A stretch of 64,000 nt of DNA, taken from the NCBI GenBank assembly GCA_947455025.1, contig CANGLU010000006.1, positions 1 to 64,000 on the forward strand. Direction: 5' to 3'. Source of the DNA: Hyphomicrobiales bacterium (GTDB taxonomy: Bacteria > Pseudomonadota > Alphaproteobacteria > Rhizobiales > Beijerinckiaceae). Each line of letters starts with the position of its first letter. The stretch's first letter is position 1. The notes beneath the pieces were generated by a model. The model was given only the letters and a program-made list of their open reading frames with translations, was not told the origin of the DNA and did not search any database. A program made the translations under genes and the position numbers. Shown piece after piece: positions 62,811 through 64,000 of this stretch.

Positions 62811-63745
62811 CCCACTCCCCCGCTCATCAGCACACCCACATGCGCGCCCACGGATCCGGCTAATCCTTGCAAATCATAGCCGCCCTCAAGCAGGGATACA
62901 ACACGCCCACCCGCCGTGCTTGCCGCTACGTCCATCAGATTTGCTGTCGCCCAAGCAAAATCGGCTTCGTCCAAATTGATATTGGCCAGCGGATCGCGCC
63001 AATGCGCGTCAAAGCCCGCCGAGATGATCACCAGCTCGGGGCGGTAGCTCATGAGACGCGGCAGAATGAGCCCTTCAAACGCTTGACGAAACGCCTCGCC
63101 ACCGTCGCCCGCTTTCAACGGCGCGTTGACGATCGTGTCGAAATCGCCGCGCTCGTCGGTTGCGCCTGTGCCGGGATAGAGCGGCATTTCATGCGTCGAG
63201 CAATACATCACCGACGCGTCTTTATAAAAAATATCCTGCGTGCCATTGCCGTGATGCACGTCCCAATCAATGATCGCGACACGGCCCAAACCATGCGCCT
63301 TTTGCGCATGACGAGCGGCAACGGCTGCATTGTTGACAAAACAAAACCCCATCGCCGTTTTCGTCTCGGCATGGTGGCCGGGTGGGCGAATGGCGGCGAA
63401 GGCATTCTCGACCTCGCCACCCAACACCGCATCCACCGCGCGCGTTGCAGCCCCCGCGCCGCGTAAAATGGCTTCCCATGTGCCGGGCGACATTGTGGTA
63501 TCGGCATCAAGCTGCACAACGCCGGAGCGGGGATTGGCCTCTTCAATCGCATGCACATAATCGGCTGGATGGCAGCGCAACACCGCTTCAAGCTCAACTT
63601 CCGGCGCTTCCTCGCGGATCAACTTGGCGAAGCGCTCGCTCGACAACACCTTATCGACCGCACGAATGCGGTCCGACCGTTCCGGATGCCCCGACGGTGT
63701 TTCATGCCCGGCAAAGCAGGGATGCGTGATGAGAAGGGTGCTCAA
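62807..63745 (-). CDS. histone deacetylase/acetoin-utilisation (AcuC) family deacetylase
   Basis: 312 residues, a zinc amidohydrolase. The family opens THPCFAGHETPSGHPERSDRIRAVDKVL. The active-site His pair is IRPPGHHAETKTAMGFCFVNN, the zinc ligands are in VAIIDWDVHHGNGTQDIFYKD (Asp, His) and ISAGFDAHWRDPLANINL (Asp). The C-terminal GYDLQGLAGSVGAHV is typical. In bacteria, such enzymes deacetylate small molecules or acetylated lysines (AcuC, acetylpolyamine amidohydrolase). The substrate is not known. Convergent with mazF. Confidence 0.92.
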   Translation of the reverse strand: MSTLLITHPCFAGHETPSGHPERSDRIRAVDKVLSSERFAKLIREEAPEVELEAVLRCHPADYVHAIEEANPRSGVVQLDADTTMSPGTWEAILRGAGAATRAVDAVLGGEVENAFAAIRPPGHHAETKTAMGFCFVNNAAVAARHAQKAHGLGRVAIIDWDVHHGNGTQDIFYKDASVMYCSTHEMPLYPGTGATDERGDFDTIVNAPLKAGDGGEAFRQAFEGLILPRLMSYRPELVIISAGFDAHWRDPLANINLDEADFAWATANLMDVAASTAGGRVVSLLEGGYDLQGLAGSVGAHVGVLMSGGVG

Positions 63746-63759
63746 TCCTCTAAACCGGC

Positions 63760-63966
63760 TCAGTCACTGCCGAGATAGAAGGAAGCGTGAATGGCCTTCT
63801 CCGCTGGCTTTTTCGCTTTCAACATTTCGGCGGCGGCGGCTACGGCGGGAATACCGATCTTTCCGAAAGCCTGCGGCGCGGCTTCCGACGGTGCACGGCG
63901 ATGGCCGCTGATGGAGGCCTGCATCTGGGTCGGTTGCGGATGTTGATGGCGTTGCTCGCGAGACAT
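63760..63966 (-). CDS. small conserved hypothetical protein
   Basis: 68 residues starting MSREQRHQHPQPTQMQASISGHRRAP and ending IHASFYLGSD. A strong AGGAG site lies seven bases before the ATG. The sequence is low in complexity at the start and Ala-rich in the centre (IGIPAVAAAAEMLKAKK). It is 14 bases upstream of the deacetylase gene on the same strand and likely shares its transcript. No domain recognised. The overlapping frame at 63764-63997 has no such site and is less convincing. Confidence 0.6.
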   Translation of the reverse strand: MSREQRHQHPQPTQMQASISGHRRAPSEAAPQAFGKIGIPAVAAAAEMLKAKKPAEKAIHASFYLGSD

Positions 63967-64000
63967 TGTTCCACTCCTGTAGTTTATTCTCGAACATTGA

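Noticed and set aside
63764-63997. Alternative minus-strand frame overlapping the small protein at 63760-63966
   Set aside because: It lacks a good ribosome-binding site, whereas the chosen frame has AGGAG at proper spacing.

Overview
The window is a stretch of an alphaproteobacterial chromosome, most likely from the order Hyphomicrobiales (Rhizobiales). The evidence is the gene content: a CcrM-type GANTC methyltransferase, a MucR/Ros-type regulator, DUF1491 and DUF2336 proteins, short-form HisG with HisZ, a separate petABC operon, and the TIGR01459-ribF-ileS-lspA-M16-M16-mutL block. Base composition by eye is moderate GC, with AT-rich islands near 1-2270 and 7300-9070. Genus cannot be fixed from the sequence alone. 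No tRNA, rRNA or CRISPR array was seen.

Layout. 1-2270 is an AT-rich accessory edge: the first 34 codons of an IS30-type transposase, a secreted S1 serine protease, a YcgN-family protein and a small conserved protein. 2271-7296 carries DUF2336, DUF1491, a peptidoglycan-binding membrane protein, a PAS histidine kinase, a small membrane protein and SufE. 7315-9074 is a lone tyrosine recombinase with an AT-rich, palindrome-bearing flank. 9075-12812 holds an isochorismatase-like hydrolase, MsrB, MucR, Fe-superoxide dismutase and an iron-dependent alcohol dehydrogenase. 13062-15562 is rplY-pth-ychF. 15559-17829 is an SDR, then apt and mtnP, an adenine salvage pair. 17944-20703 is the cytochrome bc1 operon petABC, divergent from trmL-hemF. 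22478-26347 is a run of minus-strand metabolic genes: aminotransferase, M20 peptidase, phosphotransacylase and GST.

26503-36276 contains a PleC/PdhS-like histidine kinase, cobT, a cytochrome P450, ccrM, rnhB, a PA0069-type radical SAM protein, a degenerate glycosyltransferase-like protein, an OYE-family oxidoreductase and an agmatinase-family enzyme. 36437-45036 has an aminotransferase, an SbmA/BacA-like ABC exporter, a META-domain protein and hisG-hisZ-(M23 peptidase)-hisS. 45171-45850 is a Phd/VapC toxin-antitoxin pair. 45905-51851 has an omega-aminotransferase, a membrane-anchored regulator-like protein, a copper-chaperone-like protein, a TipF-like degenerate EAL protein, a HAD protein and a degenerate receiver. 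52040-61544 is ribF-ileS-lspA-hyp-M16-M16-mutL. 61700-63966 is a GNAT protein, a MazE/MazF pair with overlapping genes, an HDAC-family deacetylase and a small conserved protein.

Most of the window is ordinary chromosomal backbone. The points most worth a second look are: two 119-bp inverted-repeat elements with similar arms and different cores; a perfect DnaA box in the loop of a 13-bp inverted repeat between convergent genes; a ccrM upstream region with three GANTC sites and a CtrA-like box; a receiver domain with Glu in place of the phospho-acceptor Asp; a TipF-like protein without EAL catalytic motifs; and a tyrosine recombinase with an N-terminal helix-turn-helix. I did not find a multi-gene system that I would call clearly undescribed.
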